Origin: Nemopilema nomurai | Lineage: Eukaryota; Cnidaria; Scyphozoa; Rhizostomeae; Rhizostomatidae | NCBI GenBank assembly: GCA_003864495.1 | Contig: ML133411.1 | Span: 1,015,237-1,079,236 of the forward strand | DNA length: 64,000 nucleotides | Reading direction: 5' to 3' | Shown here: positions 10,379 to 21,239 of the stretch, piece after piece | How the letters are laid out: each line of letters starts with the position of its first letter | How positions within the stretch are numbered: position 1 is the stretch's first letter | Made by a program: the position numbers and the translations under genes | The notes under the pieces: generated by a model | What the model saw: only the letters and a program-made list of their open reading frames with translations | Told to the model about the DNA's origin: nothing | Databases searched by the model: none

Positions 10379-10600
10379 ATGCCGGCAAGGTGCATTTTAC
10401 CAACTTGCAGTAACATACCATATAAGAATCGATGCATTGCACTTCATCCTGTGCAGTTTTGCAACGATGACCGCCTTGAGGCTAAGAGAAGACGCAAGAG
10501 ATGGATTGGGACTTACTATTTTGACATACATTGGCCGCGGTCAAAGTCCATACCAGTTTTCGGCCGAAAACCACGAAAACGCTTCGTACTCAAAAAGAGG
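10379..10600 (+). pseudogene. THAP-type zinc finger fragment, degenerate
   Basis: The frame starts MPARCILPTCSN, matching the N-terminal MP..C....CSN of THAP domains. It continues with IALHPVQFCNDDRLEAKRRR and KRWIG, the typical THAP middle (LH.PF..D...A.RRR.W). The expected second zinc pair (C-S-x-H-F) is missing: the region after RSKSIPVF is out of register, with neighbouring frames open, so the domain is probably frameshifted near 10555. THAP domains bind DNA and occur both in transposases and host regulators. No DDE partner is recognised next to it. Confidence 0.5.
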
Positions 10601-10639
10601 GCGAATATCAAAATAACGAGTATTGTGACTACGTCATAG

Positions 10640-11130
10640 ATAATGGGCAGGAAAAAGATTACTTCAACTTTTTGGCGGGAAAATCATACGAACCAAAATG
10701 GCGGAGGGTATAGGCCGCCCTATATTTTCTACTCTTCACCGGGTTATCTCTTCATACTTCAAGAACATTGAGAAGGTTGGGCAATAATACAAAGGTTATG
10801 TAGACGGGGAAGATAACTATAAAAACTTTCTCGATGATTTCTCTGCTGTAAGTTCAAATTCATTTTGCGTGCGAACGTCAGTAGAGAGAAAAAACTATCA
10901 CAGTGAGGATCAGCTCAATAATGCTTCGCAAAATATTAACAAAGAGCAAGGGGATGAAGATCAGAGAAATGCAGCAGCGGAGGGAGTAGGGGTAAAAGCA
11001 CCGCAGAGAAGGCTAAATCGTACAGAAGGTAAGTTTTCAGATTTCAAAGTTCGCATCAGTACTCCCACCATACGGTTAATTGAAGGAATACATGTATTTT
11101 TATAAGAAACTGTGAATATTAAGAAAATGT
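10640..11130 (+). other. Unassigned stretch with a possible exon at 10869-11029
   Basis: A charged, low-complexity frame (10869-11105) reaches a good GTAAGT donor near 11029, so it could be an exon of the THAP-like remnant. I recognise no domain. Confidence 0.2.
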
Positions 11131-11143
11131 TGCCTCTTTGCCA

Positions 11144-11488
11144 GTCATTTTCAATAATATGTTAAGGTCAGCAAGAAACCAGGTGGAGTGTGCTTTTGGT
11201 CGTCTCAAGGCTCGTTGGGGGTTTATGAACAGAAAAGTAGATCTCAAATTGGAAATTGTCCCAACAGTTGCATATAGTTGTTTTGTTCTGCATAACTACT
11301 GTGGAGCCAGACAAAACTGTGGTCTGGATGAAGTAAATGTGCAAGAACAAATTATGAAGCATCATGAGGTCGAAGAATACTATGCTAACATACCCGACCC
11401 TGTTTACTCTTGCAACAATGGAGAAGGTGAATATGTGCGAGAAGTTCTCACAGAATATATACAAAACCATTTACCAGATGACTATTGA
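11144..11488 (+). pseudogene. PIF/Harbinger transposase, C-terminal exon
   Basis: A TTTGCCAG acceptor at about 11143 leads into 115 codons with NQVECAFGRLKARWGFMNR, the motif around the last catalytic Glu of Harbinger (DDE_4) transposases, then CFVLHNYC, the usual LHN follow-up. The frame ends at a natural stop at 11488. The exons with the two Asp residues are not visible upstream, so the gene is 5'-truncated. It faces the Myb/SANT gene at 11530-12570 tail to tail, the standard two-gene Harbinger layout; the stop codons are only about 40 bp apart. Confidence 0.8.
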
Positions 11489-11529
11489 TGTATTGATATG
11501 ACTATTGATATGACTGTTAGTTATATTCA

Positions 11530-12570
11530 TTAAAGCTGAGTATATCTTGTTTGTTCATGTTCATTAGAGTTTTCAGTATCATTGGATTGATGTTGATATT
11601 GAGCATTGCGTTGCATACCACATTGTAAACCTGAGGATCCCATGTAGTTGTTGACATGTTGGAAATGCCCATACTGTGGCTGTATGTTATAAGGTTGAGC
11701 CAGTTGTTGTTGGGGTTGAAGCATTGCTGTTGCCATCATTTCAATGGATTTACTTAGCCCTTCAGCAACTTTTAATATGGCAGTGCTCATTCCTTGAATA
11801 GATGTTGAAAAACTTTCATTGGATTGCCGAATTGCATCTCCCAATTCTCGTTTAAAATGTGCATCTTCCTTGGCTTCCTTTAGTAGGAGTTGATCTCTCT
11901 GAGCTGCACTTAGTTTTCTTTCCAAGTGCTTTCTTTTTTCATCAATCAGTTGTGGTATAGGAGAAGTACTTTTGCGTTTTGCATTTAACTTTGATGTGGT
12001 TGGTTCTTCTTCAATTTCTACATCTTCTTGTAATGTAGTACCAAGCTCTTCATCTATATTACCACCACCGTCAACAACTGCATTAGTTGGCAATCCCTTG
12101 TCAATGCCATGGGTAGATACACCTGATGGCAATGGTTCTGTTGCTGGAGAACCACCCCAGAGCTGTACCAATTGATCATAGAATTCTAGGACAATTTTGC
12201 CACTACCACTTCTTTGCCCTGATGTTACAGCCTCTGAAAATTTCTGCCGTATTTCCTTGATTTTTTCTTGTATACGTGTGTACCCACGTTTTATGAGTGC
12301 CACGTCAATTTTCTTCTGTTGCACTACTTTCTGCTCTTCTATCAACTCTTCTTCGTTTAAACATTCTTTGGGCCGACTACAAAACGGATCAACCACGATT
12401 TGAATAGGCCCAAATAAACTAGGTTCATCCTTGTAGATGCTTCGTATGTGCAGGCCACTTTATAATGTAGCAAGCACTGAATGAGGTTCAGGACTTTATC
12501 GCCCTTGTCCCATCTAAAGCGGACCTTTGGTGTAGAATTTAAATCGCTATCATTTACACTCGCCGCCATG
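11530..12570 (-). pseudogene. Myb/SANT-like DNA-binding partner gene of PIF/Harbinger
   Basis: The ATG at 12570 (context AACATGGCGGCG) opens with MAASVNDSDLNS and RFRWDKGDKVLNLIQCLLHY, the first helices of the Harbinger Myb/SANT-like domain. The reading frame then changes between about 12420 and 12450; the other frame continues YKDEPSLFGPIQ through KRGYTRIQEKIKEIRQKFSE, RSGSGKIVLEFYDQL and WGGSPATEPL, all family-typical, into a long helical, Gln-rich tail ending at 11530. In this family the Myb protein binds element ends and helps nuclear import of the transposase. The frame change, probably a small deletion within the SANT domain, inactivates this copy. Confidence 0.75.
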
Positions 12571-12580
12571 TTTTCTTTTG

Positions 12581-12594
12581 TTTTGCGCATGCTC
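12581..12594 (-). promoter_or_regulatory. NRF1-like site upstream of the Myb/SANT start
   Basis: On the minus strand GCATGCGCAAAAC lies about 12-25 bp before the ATG. It matches the core of the NRF1 motif and is shared with the YqaJ gene start at 56091-56105. Functional role is inferred. Confidence 0.35.
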
Positions 12595-12599
12595 TCGTA

Positions 12600-12842
12600 A
12601 TTTCAGCCCGGCTAAATATTTCGATTTGCGATTACATGATAAAAGTTTCAGCCCGTTTGGCCGAGATGAAAATCCCAGCCCGTTTGATAAAAGCGGGCTG
12701 AGATTTCAGCTCGGCAAACCGGGCTGAAACTTTTATCATGTAATCGCAACTTTGTTTTTTGCAACGCTTTAATCGCAGCTGAAATTTCAGCCCGGCTAAA
12801 GTTACAAACGGGCTGAAAACTCTCATATAATCAGGCCCTAAA
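12600..12842. repeat. Palindrome-rich Harbinger end or MITE
   Basis: 12628-12682 and 12693-12747 form a hairpin: 28 bp match perfectly in inverted orientation, then about 26 bp imperfectly, around a loop of about 10 bp. The motif TTTCAGCCCG or its complement occurs about seven times between 12601 and 12820. The outer end reads, on the minus strand, GGGCCTGATTATATGAG beginning near 12838, which resembles a PIF/Harbinger terminal repeat, with TAA next to it as a possible 3-bp target site. It lies directly upstream of the Myb gene, so it is probably the right end of that Harbinger element; the left end is not found. Confidence 0.6.
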
Positions 12843-13575
12843 TGCTGAAAATAATTACACAATGACAGAAAGCATATGCCGGAAAATATATTAAATTGCT
12901 GCCAAGCAGTTGTTTTCACTCCCAATCAATTTTCAAGGCAACAGAGCAGCTGGATTTTCCTTACCTCGGTAAAAAGTAAAGGTTTCCTCTAACAAAAATG
13001 TTCTTTTCTGTGTGTTCCGGACGAATGCGTCCATACATCGCACGTGGTGTTTTTGTCAGGCTGGGCCAACCAATTAACCAGAAGGTGAAAGAACAAATTC
13101 ACAAACTGACAAATTCAGGTAGAAAATTTTGCTGTCAAAACAAAACTAAAAATAAGATTTGAAACTTGAAGAAATCCAATTTTACTCTGATTTAAAAGAA
13201 AATAGACTATGAAATCAAAAACGAATATATAAAAAAGTTAGCCTGCATACAGTCTCTCTTTTCTGAATAATTAAAAGGAAGAGAAAATAGAAACTCCGTG
13301 AGAAACTCTCTGCGAAAATTATGAATTCAGGACCATCTACTCACAAAACACAAACTCTTCAATTAATCGTAATAAGTGATGTTCAACTACGCGACAAGTT
13401 TTCCTAACGTCAAGACAAAGAAAAAAAAGGTTGAGAATAAATCACGGAGTAACAAATTCCTTAATGATGTTTGCCTTTATCTTCAATGCAATGTTTTTCG
13501 TCATTTATTTAATACATCCATGTGAGATCTAGTGTAGAGAATATATGGCAAAAGAATATACCTATTCTCTTATAG

Positions 13576-14103
13576 GTGTATCCGACGTCCAGACAATGAG
13601 AGAACTGCTGAAAGATTTTATCTTAAATGATATGTTTGCACACACCAGCAGAAAGCCAGATGTACTTAACACCGCATTCTTTCCAAGAGATAGGTGCATT
13701 GCAAACCACATGTATATAGCTGCCACGAAACAGAAACTTAGCTGTATGGACCAGGTAAATTTACAGGAGAGAATCAAAGAATGGGAGCAACAAGACCCTG
13801 AACGAAAGTTTTCCTTCCGAGCAAGTAAAATTTGTGATGGTGGAGAAGACAGGCTTCAAGAAGACTTGAACAGCCCCAATTGTGAAAATTCAACGGAAAT
13901 TAGCAAATTCAATCCGCACCAAATAAAATCCAGACAATTTGAACAAAAGCTACTCTACGTCCAGCAAGAACCATGGCAGCAAGACCTGTTCAAAGACTAC
14001 GGTAATAACATATGCTTGATGGATGCAACATACAAAACAACATAATACGCGTCACCTTTGTTCTTTGTCATCGTAAATACAAATGCTGGGTACAAAGTTG
14101 CAG
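13576..14103 (+). pseudogene. MULE-like gene, exon with first catalytic Asp block
   Basis: The exon begins after CTCTTATAG at 13575: the split Gly codon joins the upstream exon to VSDVQTMRELLKDFILNDMF. It carries the PRDRCIANHMYIAATKQKLS block and DYGNNICLMDATYKTT, where the D of LMDATY is the first catalytic Asp of MULE-like transposases. A TAA follows directly, after which the same frame continues YASPLFFVIVNTNAGYKVA to a GTAAAT donor at 14104. This is one nonsense codon in an otherwise intact exon. Confidence 0.75.
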
Positions 14104-14821
14104 GTAAATTCAAATTAACTAAATATAGGCTTGATTCCCAGCTCCGCAACACGCAGTTATAATTATGATCTTTTTCCCAACGACCGGGATTTTGATGCCA
14201 TGATGCCATTCCAAAAACATGCTCGTCGCATAGTGGGTATCAAGTACTTAAGTTTGTGCTCCCTTTTTGTTATCATGATACAGTAAAAACCCGAAAAATA
14301 GAAACGCATTTCTTAGAGACCTGATGTTTTGCTAAAAGTTACCTCTATATAAGAAAATTATGTTAGAAAAATCTATTTCAAAAACCCTCTTTTGAAAAAA
14401 ATAATTTTCATATTTTTGATTCTTTATAATAATTTAGATATCAAAATTTTGTTTCAGCGGAATTTATCACTCAAGAAGAAAATACAGAGTCGGTTGAAGA
14501 GGCATTGCTTGTTTTGAAGAATTGGAATCCAAGCTGGAAACCACAATTCTTCATGTGTGATTATTCCCAAATTGAAATAAACGCTATTGAGTCGGGTACG
14601 TAGATTTCTTCGATGATTTCAATGGCCTTCCTCGCGGGCCAAGGCAATGAGAGGTATTCTCATTTTTTTGTCCCAATACCTTTAAGCACCGGAAGTATCT
14701 CAACTTCATCTTCAATTGTAAAGGTTTTATAGTAAAAATATAGAACACAAAACAGTGACACCATTATCAGTATAAGTATAAAAGATATAAGTAGCATTGA
14801 TACTATTTTTTACATTTACAG

Positions 14822-15183
14822 TATTCTCAGAATGCGGAACAAAAGTATTGATATGTGCTTTTCACAGAGAGCAAGCCTGGGAACGTTGGACGAAACGAAA
14901 GGAGTCAACACTAAGTCATGAAGAAAGGAAAGAGTTACTGGGATACTTACGTACAGTAGCCGACGCCCCAGCAAATGATGAAGAGAACACTAATCCTTTT
15001 CAACTTGCTGTTGATAACCTTAAATCTTCCCATGTTTGGAATTCGAAACCTAACGTTCGAGTGTACATCAACCAGTGGTGGTTGTCTTGCCCAGAACGCT
15101 GGGCACGCGCATTCAGAGAGACAAACAATGGAGCTGTTAAACAATGGATATTGTTAACACAAACAATGGAGCTGAGTCTCTAA
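14822..15183 (+). pseudogene. MULE-like gene, second catalytic region
   Basis: The exon begins after TTTACAG (14821) with VFSECGTKVLICAFHREQAW, the block after the second catalytic Asp. It continues through WLSCPERWARAFRETNNGA. A 16-bp string ACAAACAATGGAGCTG at 15121 recurs at 15160, a local duplication that ends this frame and shifts coding to the frame opening at 15144, which resumes with NTNNGAESLNKLLKYKFLKK. Confidence 0.75.
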
Positions 15184-16829
15184 ACAAGCTTTTAAAATAC
15201 AAGTTTCTCAAAAAATCTTCAGAAAAATCCCTATGTGCTATAATATCACTTGTAATCGACAAAATTCTACCACACTTATACAGAGAGTTCCTGACAGCAA
15301 ATGTAAAATCAAGAGAGACAAATGGAATACGGTCTTACGGCTCATTTGTCCCCCCATTTCTTAAAGGGCAACCACGAAAATTTATTGAGCATTGTTTACC
15401 TCGAATAAAAAATGCTGAAACTGACTTTAACGGGAATAAGAACTTGCTGCGAACAGATATCGGAAATAAATTGTTCGAAGTCAAATCTTCAAATGATCAG
15501 AAGGTTTACTCCTGCGACTTGAAACTCCCTCGATGCGACTGTATGGATTGGCGCCGGTATAAGTTACCATGTAAGCACATGTTTTACGTCTTCAAATACG
15601 TTCCAGGTATTGATTGGGATACTTTGCCAGCTGCTTACTTACAACAAGACTTTCTGAAAGTTGATGATCGGCTTCTACATTGTGCATTGGCAGATTTTGC
15701 TTGTCTGGAGGATGCGACATTAGAAAGTAAAATAAGGAAAAAAAACTTTGTAGAGAACGATACCGGGGTCGAAGTAAATATCGGGCACAATGTAGATAAT
15801 GTAAATAAATACAAAGAGAGAGACTATGAATTTGAAAATTATGAATCATTTCAAATTTTTAAATCGCAATCGGCAAAAATCCTTTGTCGTAAATGTATTT
15901 CTTCTTTAGAAACATTAAAGAACAAGATCTTCGAGTGTCATGAAAGAGTTACGCTGAAAGAAACGTTAGATACATTAAATGATATGGTGAAAAGAGTCAA
16001 TAAAACTCTTCTTAAAGATCCGAGTCAAAGTATCCCGTTGACCTCATGCAAGTCGCAGGCCCTTATCCAAAACAGGACAGGAACAAAGGACAAAATTCTA
16101 CCATTAAAAAGAAACAACTTTCGCAAGCGCAAACAAGAACACTGGAGGTCTCGAGGTCGCTGTGGTCAAGCAGCTAGTGCATTTCGCGAGTCAAAAAAGT
16201 TCAAGCTGTCCAGTGAAGATAAACAAAAAGAAGTCGAGGTAAGCATCGTGACGGGAGATCTGGTCAAGTCAGAAAATGTAGCAAATTCAACGCCAGTACC
16301 CGAAAAATTTTATGAAAGTGCGCCTGCAAGCCGTCCTGGACAAAATGTAGCAAAGCCTACCTGCAGTGCAGACCGGTCAGCGATACCATTATGGGGAGGA
16401 TCTACTGCAACAGGGAACAGAGTTGTCAAGCTCTCCAATACTTGCCCAGTTGATAATTGGCTTATGTTACTAGCAGTCGCAAATCTCGCACATTCAAACG
16501 CATATCGTGCAGCTTGGAGCATGGAATACAATGATGAAATAGCTAAAGTCTTTAGATTCGTGCCGCTGTGCCAGTATCTTGAAGCTAAGTTGCACATTGC
16601 CAAAATGAATGGATTAGAACCAGTCAACAACACAATAAACATGTATGGTAATGAACAGGAGTTGTTTATTCGTTATCTCTCATTCGCCTTTGAGCATTCG
16701 ATTAGATCCACTTACTCTAGTCCAGCATGCCCCCAAGGTGTATTGAATAAAACATTCAAGCTTTTCCCTCGTTTGCCTGGATCAACGCAGTATTTAGCAG
16801 ATGATGTTACATCTTTTGTCAATGAATGA
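15144..16829 (+). pseudogene. MULE-like gene, SWIM finger and C-terminal NTCPVDN domain
   Basis: A 561-codon frame. Residues 1-120 hold the last part of the catalytic domain, including NTNNGAESLNKLLKYKFLKK. Residues about 130-150 form the SWIM zinc finger (C-x-C-x10-C-x-H). A basic, variable linker (about 300-420) follows. Residues from about 430 form a conserved-looking domain beginning KLSNTCPVDNWLMLLAV, resembling the Cys box of papain-fold peptidases such as the NTC/TC motif of ubiquitin proteases, though no peptidase assignment is secure. A TGA at 16827-16829 is followed in the same frame by about 36 more codons with C-x-R and FPIDLTFP motifs, so the stop may be premature. Confidence 0.75.
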
Positions 16830-16949
16830 CTTTTGAACGGTTCCTTGTCACGCTGTGGACGAAAAATGCAAGGAGAGTCATTTCCAATCGACCTCACATT
16901 TCCAAGTGAGCAGCTCAACACAGAAACCGGAAAAAAGTAGGTTTTCAAA

Positions 16950-19130
16950 AATTGATCAAACTAATTAAGGATTAAAAAGACGATCAACATGATACCTAGG
17001 GGATGAAAATAACAAGTTGTCTTTGACTTTTCTTCTATATTTGCATCTAGCTAAGCTTATAGAAGCGTACTTCTAGTATAATACCAAGTGAAGCTTATAG
17101 AAGCATTGTGCTGGTCCTTTTAGATTTGTAGTCAAGCTTGTTACAACTGAGCCATCCCTAATGAACTTTAGTGGTTAAAATGTTTTGATTCAGGGCCTTG
17201 AGACCTGTGTAAGAAACATATATACATGCTTTCTATTGACTTGTGATATTATTCCCCTTAACTATGATTTGGCTATAGAACTATTAACATAATCTAAACA
17301 CAAGATATACAAGTGTCAATCAAACTGTTTGAATGTCGTGACTCAGACATCAAAGAGGGTTAAAAGGCTTACAAAAGAAGTTGAATTTCTCTACATTTGA
17401 AAGAGATTTCCCTGTTAAGTTGATAGAAAGCAGATTTGATTTCGATCATGCAGCTCATGGGAAGAATAAATACAAACTCCTACACTTTATGAAGTTGCAA
17501 GGTGAAAGAGAATTGTTGATAATATCAAAATTTATAATATTGATATACAGGTCAGTATCAATTTTATTTTGAATAAAACATTTTCAACTTATTAACAGTG
17601 ATTTATTTCTCTTCAAGTGAAATAAAATTTTACTGCAATGGTCAAAGGTCATTTGAAGCAAAGAAATTCATCAAGTGTGAAATTCCCCCCTAGTTGACCT
17701 CCCTAGCAAGAATGGCAATGTACCATTTGAAAATATCCCAATATGTATCAGACTATTGAATGGACAAAGGTTTGTTTTGAGAAAATTGTATCACGTTTTA
17801 TGTCATTTTTGATGGTTTCTCAAATCGTCAAGGTGTTCTCAAGAAGACACCTTATAATTTCAGAACAGAGTAGCAAACGTTAGTCAGGTAAATTTTAAAA
17901 TGAATTTGAGCATGTCCAATATTAAAACAATATTTGCCAAAATGATTGTGCGTATATTTAAGGAGCAGTGGACATGCAAACAGGGGCTATTATTGCTGAC
18001 TTCCTTGTCAGGAAATGTGCAATTACAGTCTTTTCTTTATTAATCTTATTTCAATCGAGTCACAAATGAAATTGCCCTTTCTAATGAATGATAAACATAA
18101 CAGTACAAACCAGGGGGCATTGTGCCCCAGAGTTAACTTTAAACAATAAACTTTTTCATGGGGAGGCCTTCAATACCTTTTATTCTGACTACCTTTTAGG
18201 TATCATCTGGTTGGAGCTACATTGTGGAGTGCATCCATGTCACATTATACTGCATTAATAAGGTATAAGGAATCATAGGCCTTTTATGATTGCTTCAACA
18301 AAAACCTGAAAGAGAAAACAACAAATCCAGCAACATCACAAGTGCCCTCATTTTGTCTGTATGCTCTTCCAATATGAGAGCAATGTCTTGTTCTATTCTT
18401 AACGTTACCATCCTCTAGACAGCCTGAAGATCAATAAAACTGTTTAGTAAATGCCCAAAGCTGAAAGCAAACATTATTTTCAGTATAGCTGTATATTCTC
18501 ATAGACAACATGTTGTCAACTGCCCTGGGAAGGGAAAAATTCATTGTAAATTCACAGGGGTGAGTAATATCTTTGACCAAGTTCCCTGAGGTGTATTTGG
18601 GATGGCCTCGGTAGGAATGAAATATGGACTTATACCATAACGGCTAAAAACAAAACAGTGAGTAACTATTTTATCGATAGAATTGTATCAAAATAATTGG
18701 TTGTACCATCTTTGTTATTTAAACTGCTAGACAAGAATCTATTACATCTACATCTATCTACCTATGGTATGAGTCTCTGAAATGCATGTTACAAATCTAA
18801 TTTGATATCTAGCCTGTCCCCTACCTGATTGGTCCTTGATTCCATTGGTTGCATTATGAAATGAGTTTTTATCAAATTCAAATAGGCACCAGATATATTT
18901 CTAAAATGATAAATATCTCAAGGCTTTATTTCACTATAAAGAATTCTTTTCTTTCTTCAGCCAATCAGGTAAGGCAACGATTGCCATTATAACCCTCTAT
19001 GTCATTGAAATTTGTTAATAATTGTCAAAACTCTACATAAAGTAACAGTATATCGAATTTCAGGTCCAATCAGGCAATTTTATCTCAATGAAGCAACAAT
19101 ATTCCAGCAAGACCCATACTAAGTCCCTTA
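16950..19130. other. No gene recognised
   Basis: About 2.2 kb of AT-rich sequence without a credible coding frame, terminal repeat or RNA gene on either strand. Confidence 0.6.
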
Positions 19131-19146
19131 AATAAAACATTTAGCC

Positions 19147-19275
19147 TCCGCCATGTGTACTAAATATTTTAAATGTACTAAATGCCCATGTATACTAAAT
19201 ATTTAAAATGCACTAAATGCCCATGTATACTAAATATTTTAATTGCACTAAATGCCCATGTATACTCAATATTTT
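19147..19275. repeat. Short tandem repeat, period about 37 bp
   Basis: The motif ACTAAATGCCCATGTATACT followed by an AAATATTT stretch is repeated three to four times with small differences. Simple satellite-like array of unknown role. Confidence 0.85.
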
Positions 19276-19857
19276 CTTGCATTGTAGTAAAATTTTATAG
19301 TCGTTATACACATACTTACAGCAGAACATTTTGTGCTTCAAATTTTACAGCATTCCAGTTGTAATATTCAGAAATCTTTGAATTCATTGCCAATCTCGGT
19401 GAGTTTCCATCTCAGGCTTGTCAGTGCTCAGGTTGCTTTTGGCCTAATTTTTGGGCTAAAGCTGTTTTGAGTCCTTGTCAAAAATAAAATTGGATGCAAT
19501 ATAAAACAGCAAATAAATTTCAATCTATTCTAAAAGCAGTCCAAAAGCAAGTTGAAAACTCCCATTGTCAGACCTTGGGGTTACAATGGAGTGTATCACT
19601 ATAACCGATGTGATCTTGCAGCTAAATCAAATAAAAAACTGGTAATCCATACTATATTCATTTCACTCAATTCATTCTGATTCGATAAAAGTATTTACAA
19701 GTAAAAAACTATTACAAATACAAAAAATCAGATGCCGAACTTACAGCGGACACGAAAATCCGCCATTTCTGAATACTGTGCTGTCGATGCAAATCCTGAC
19801 CCGAAGATCATTGGTGCTCGGTAAGCAAGAAATCGCAATGGACTTTGACCGCTGTCA

Positions 19858-20184
19858 ATGTATGTCAAAATAGCAAGTCCCAGATGGATCGACTTCATCA
19901 ACTCGAAACGGGCTGATCAGTGGACAGCATCTAAACATTCGGCCATCTGCTCTGCACAATTCACCCCAGACAGTTTCACTAGGAAAATGTTGCTCCCAGG
20001 GACAAGCCCACGTCTTGTTACTGATGAATTTGGGGTAGTACCGTATCCGACCATATTAGATTCAAACAACACGGTGAAAGACAGAGAAGGAATGATGACG
20101 GATCGAACGCGAAGAAAGGTAGAGATTATTAGAAACCACGATATTTTCTCCAATATTAGATATAGGCAGGTAATTTTTAGGTGA
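19858..20184 (+). pseudogene. THAP-domain fragment with altered zinc ligand
   Basis: The frame contains PRWIDFINSKRADQWTASKH, SAICSAQFTPDSFTRKMLLP and SPRLVTDEFG, which matches the second half of a THAP domain (W, then C-S-x-H-F, then P). The fourth zinc ligand, normally His in CSxHF, is Gln here (CSAQF), so zinc binding should be lost. The first half (C-x2-4-C) would be upstream near 19740-19830, where coding is broken by a stop near 19825. Isolated remnant; no transposase core follows. Confidence 0.55.
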
Positions 20185-20484
20185 AATATATTTGAATTTA
20201 TTTAATTTTTACATAAATGCTGGCCAAATAAGATTATTGATCTGTTTGCAGTGTGTTTCTTTTCATGGTTAGCCTTGCAACAACATTTCGACCCACAGGC
20301 CTAAATAAAGATTAGCTACCGGCATTTTGAAGTTAGGCACTGTTTTGTTTCGTATTTGTAATATATTTTGAACGAGAGGAATAAGGTATTATTTCTCTTA
20401 TAATGTTAGGTCCTGAGAGGGTCCAGATCAATCCCATTGAGCAAATCCAAAGGGAAGTCTACCACGGATTCAACAGTAGGCCTA
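20185..20484. other. No gene recognised
   Basis: AT-rich stretch between the THAP fragment and the MITE; no credible coding frame. Confidence 0.5.
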
Positions 20485-20761
20485 CAATGCCCGCCAAAAG
20501 TGTTGGAACAGTCCAATCATCTTTCCTACTAAACGTCTCCCCTCCCTCATATACAATGTTGGTTTCCGACTGGAAAATGAAAACAAATGTATGTTGGAGC
20601 GCAGATTGTGTAACCCATGTTTAGCGACATGTTCACCTACCTTTACAACATTGTTTAAGGGGGGGAGGGGGCTCTGTCTGCTTGAAATAGGGAATTGAAG
20701 TGAAAATATGCATTTATTACGAGTAGAATCTCGGTGTTCCAACTACTTTTGGCGGGCATTG
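20485..20761. mobile_element. MITE with hAT-like terminal inverted repeats
   Basis: The left end CAATGCCCGCCAAAAGT plus GTTGGAACA is repeated in inverted orientation at 20735-20761, differing by one inserted base. Length is 277 bp with no coding capacity. The first 34 bp also match 22426-22459, the left end of the decayed hAT transposon 1.7 kb away, so this is probably a non-autonomous relative. An 8-bp target duplication is not evident (TAGGCCTA on the left, TCTTTTAC on the right). Confidence 0.75.
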
Positions 20762-21239
20762 TCTTTTACCAATTTCAAAGGCGGGCAAATAGAGCATGAC
20801 CAAAAGGCTCTTTATAGGGGTTTTCGGTGGTGCTCATTTCATTGGTGAAGTCAAAATTGTGATTTGGTTGACTCGTGACGTCATAATTGCTCAATGGCCC
20901 ATTTTTGGCCCCATTTTACAGGTTTATGGAGGTGTTGAGGTATTAATTTGATAATCTGCAGACAATCAAGTTGAAATCATATTTGAAGACAATTATTAGT
21001 TTTTATGCAATGTATTAACCTTGTATTTCACATGAGTTTGAAAAATCTGGCTTAGAGAACAACAAAATAGGGAGAGCAGTCTTTTCAGGTGCCACCTTAA
21101 AACTTGTTGTCGTAGGTCGTCGAAAGGGCCGCAACATTTGCATATGTCGGCCAGCAAAATGTGGCAAAATATTCATTTTCGATCCTCTTCAGTTCATTTT
21201 TAAGTCATTTCTTTCTCCTGCTACACGTTCATATGCTTG
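20762..21239. other. No gene recognised
   Basis: No gene pattern; contains a TGACGTCA palindrome near 20876. Confidence 0.5.

Larger units (their letters stand above)
13000..16946 (+). pseudogene. MULE-like SWIM transposase gene, at least four exons
   Basis: Exons with matching splice phases can be chained. Exon A ends at about 13121 (RLGQPINQKVKEQIHKLTNS, then CAG|GTAG). Exon B is 13576-14103, exon C about 14458-14595, and exon D starts at 14822. Domains in order: N-terminal charged region; RNase H-like core starting DYGNNICLMDATY (exon B); MCDYSQIEINAIES (exon C) and FHREQAWERW (exon D); a SWIM zinc finger CDCMDWRRYKLPCKHMF (15535-15590); and a C-terminal domain with NTCPVDNWLMLL. Lesions are a TAA right after DATYKTT (14043), a 38-bp partial duplication with a frame change at 15121-15175, and a TGA at 16829. 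The joined exon phases are strong evidence for a real spliced gene. Confidence 0.8.
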
